From positions 205,370,001 through 205,434,000 of the forward strand of contig NC_135786.1 of assembly GCF_051106095.1 (NCBI RefSeq): a stretch of 64,000 nucleotides of DNA, in the 5' to 3' direction. This document shows, one piece after another, positions 63,214 to 64,000 of the stretch. The DNA comes from Pogona vitticeps (Eukaryota > Chordata > Lepidosauria > Squamata > Agamidae). The notes beneath the pieces are model-generated. The model saw only the letters and a list, made by a program, of their open reading frames with translations, had not been told where the DNA came from and did no database searches. How positions within the stretch are numbered: position 1 is the first letter of the stretch; every line of letters starts with the position of its first letter. The position numbers were made by a program, and so were the translations under genes.

Positions 63214-63559
63214 TGTTCCTGAAAATGTCTATCTAATTGAGACACAAATACAATGAATGAGCCATCTTTAAAATGCAGATGTAACACAGTATCATCAAGT
63301 ACAAATATTGAGACCTACCTGCTTTGCTGTGCTTTCATACATATCCAGAATGTCACACTGAAAATAAGGCCTTACAAAGTGGAGCATGTCAAATACTAAA
63401 GCCAGTTTAACGTAGATTGTTCCTTGTGAACATGTAGTGACATTATATTTAAATATTCTCTTTCTGACTCATCCTTTCTAATCCATTGTGGCTCCATTGC
63501 TGGGTGCTAATTTTTCCAAATAATTCCTGTAGCACCAAAGAGCCTGAAGAAAGAGAATG

Positions 63560-64000
63560 CAGACCATACTGTACCTCGCAGTGAAGAAATTGCATGACAC
63601 TTTGCAGGCAAAATTGCTTGGATCCACTCTGACTTGGATGCTGTAGTCGACACGCGTCCTGTGAATCTGTCTATAGCCCTTGTTTGCTCCTTGTTGATGG
63701 ATGAGTTTCGCTTTCTGTATCCTGGATGATGTGGACAGGACCCTTGAAGAGGTGAAGCGCACCACAGGTCTGGTGGACCCTTGCCCTTCCTGGCTTATAA
63801 AAGCAGCCCAAAAGGAATTGGTTGAGTGGGTAGGAGGAGTGAATGCCCTTTTGTAGCAGGGTAGGATCCTGCATGCTTAAAGGGGCAGTCGTAAGACCAC
63901 TGTTGAAAAAGCCCTCCTTGGATCCCACAGTACTGGATACTTACCGGCCAGTCTCAACTGAATTTTTTGCCTGGGGCCCTCCGCCTCATATAGAAACATT
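63560..64000 (+). mobile_element. L2-like LINE, endonuclease-RT junction, running off the window
   Basis: Plus-strand translation in pieces gives FFAGKIAWIHSDLDAVVDTR (about 63600-63655), TTGLVDPCPSWLIKAAQKEL (about 63760-63820), then LKGAVVRPLLKKPSLDPTVL (about 63870-63930) and a 'YRPVS' block, all typical of L2-clade LINEs just before the RT fingers. Frame changes between the pieces show that it is a decayed copy. The rest of the RT lies beyond position 64000. Confidence 0.85.

Overview
The window is vertebrate nuclear DNA, AT-rich and full of repeats, and almost certainly comes from a squamate reptile (a lizard or snake; a lizard seems likelier, but the sequence does not settle it). Three things point there: a full-length Sauria-type SINE with 12-bp target duplications (7886-8231), many copies of the RTE-family LINE BovB, and CR1 and L2-like LINEs together with CR1-tailed and MIR-like SINEs and long microsatellites.

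One host protein gene is recognised with confidence: PEX2, the peroxisomal RING ubiquitin ligase. Its complete 305-residue coding region lies in one exon on the minus strand (27101-28018). A splice acceptor sits just upstream and a poly(A) signal near 26915. The gene must continue to higher coordinates. A CpG island at about 39.4-39.96 kb, with minus-strand splice donors, is the best candidate promoter and first exon. A second CCAAT-box and donor cluster at 40.7-40.82 kb is an alternative. In mammals PEX2 borders a large gene desert, and the remaining 23 kb upstream shows no other recognisable host gene.

Layout. 0-9.5 kb: a near-perfect foldback palindrome, a MITE interrupted by BovB, mostly single-copy DNA, then the Sauria SINE. 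9.5-24 kb: microsatellites, three TA-flanked DNA transposons or fragments, an inverted-repeat unit resembling a Penelope-type terminus, a tRNA/CR1 SINE and a 1.6-kb CR1 LINE. 24-31 kb: a hAT-like MITE with a perfect 8-bp duplication, PEX2, and a repeat-poor intron that may hold conserved regulatory DNA. 30.8-33 kb: two more TA-flanked transposons, one with an internal minisatellite. 35.4-37.9 kb: fossil LTRs on either side of a BovB LINE. 39.4-41.5 kb: the CpG/promoter zone. 41.7-47.5 kb: BovB, an L2-like LINE, an unidentified minus-strand coding-like block, and a CR1 split by a solo LTR. 50-53.3 kb: a decayed DIRS/Ngaro-type fossil. 53.5-64 kb: an exon-like GC-rich patch, a MIR-like SINE, a clean copy of the MITE seen at 2.5 kb, BovB inside BovB, and an L2-like LINE running off the right end.

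I found no clearly new biological system. The most unusual items are the 136-bp-arm palindrome at the left edge, the MITE family whose copies carry unrelated internal tandem repeats, and the CpG-dense compound palindrome near 12.0 kb. All family names come from recalled consensus features and none was checked against a database.
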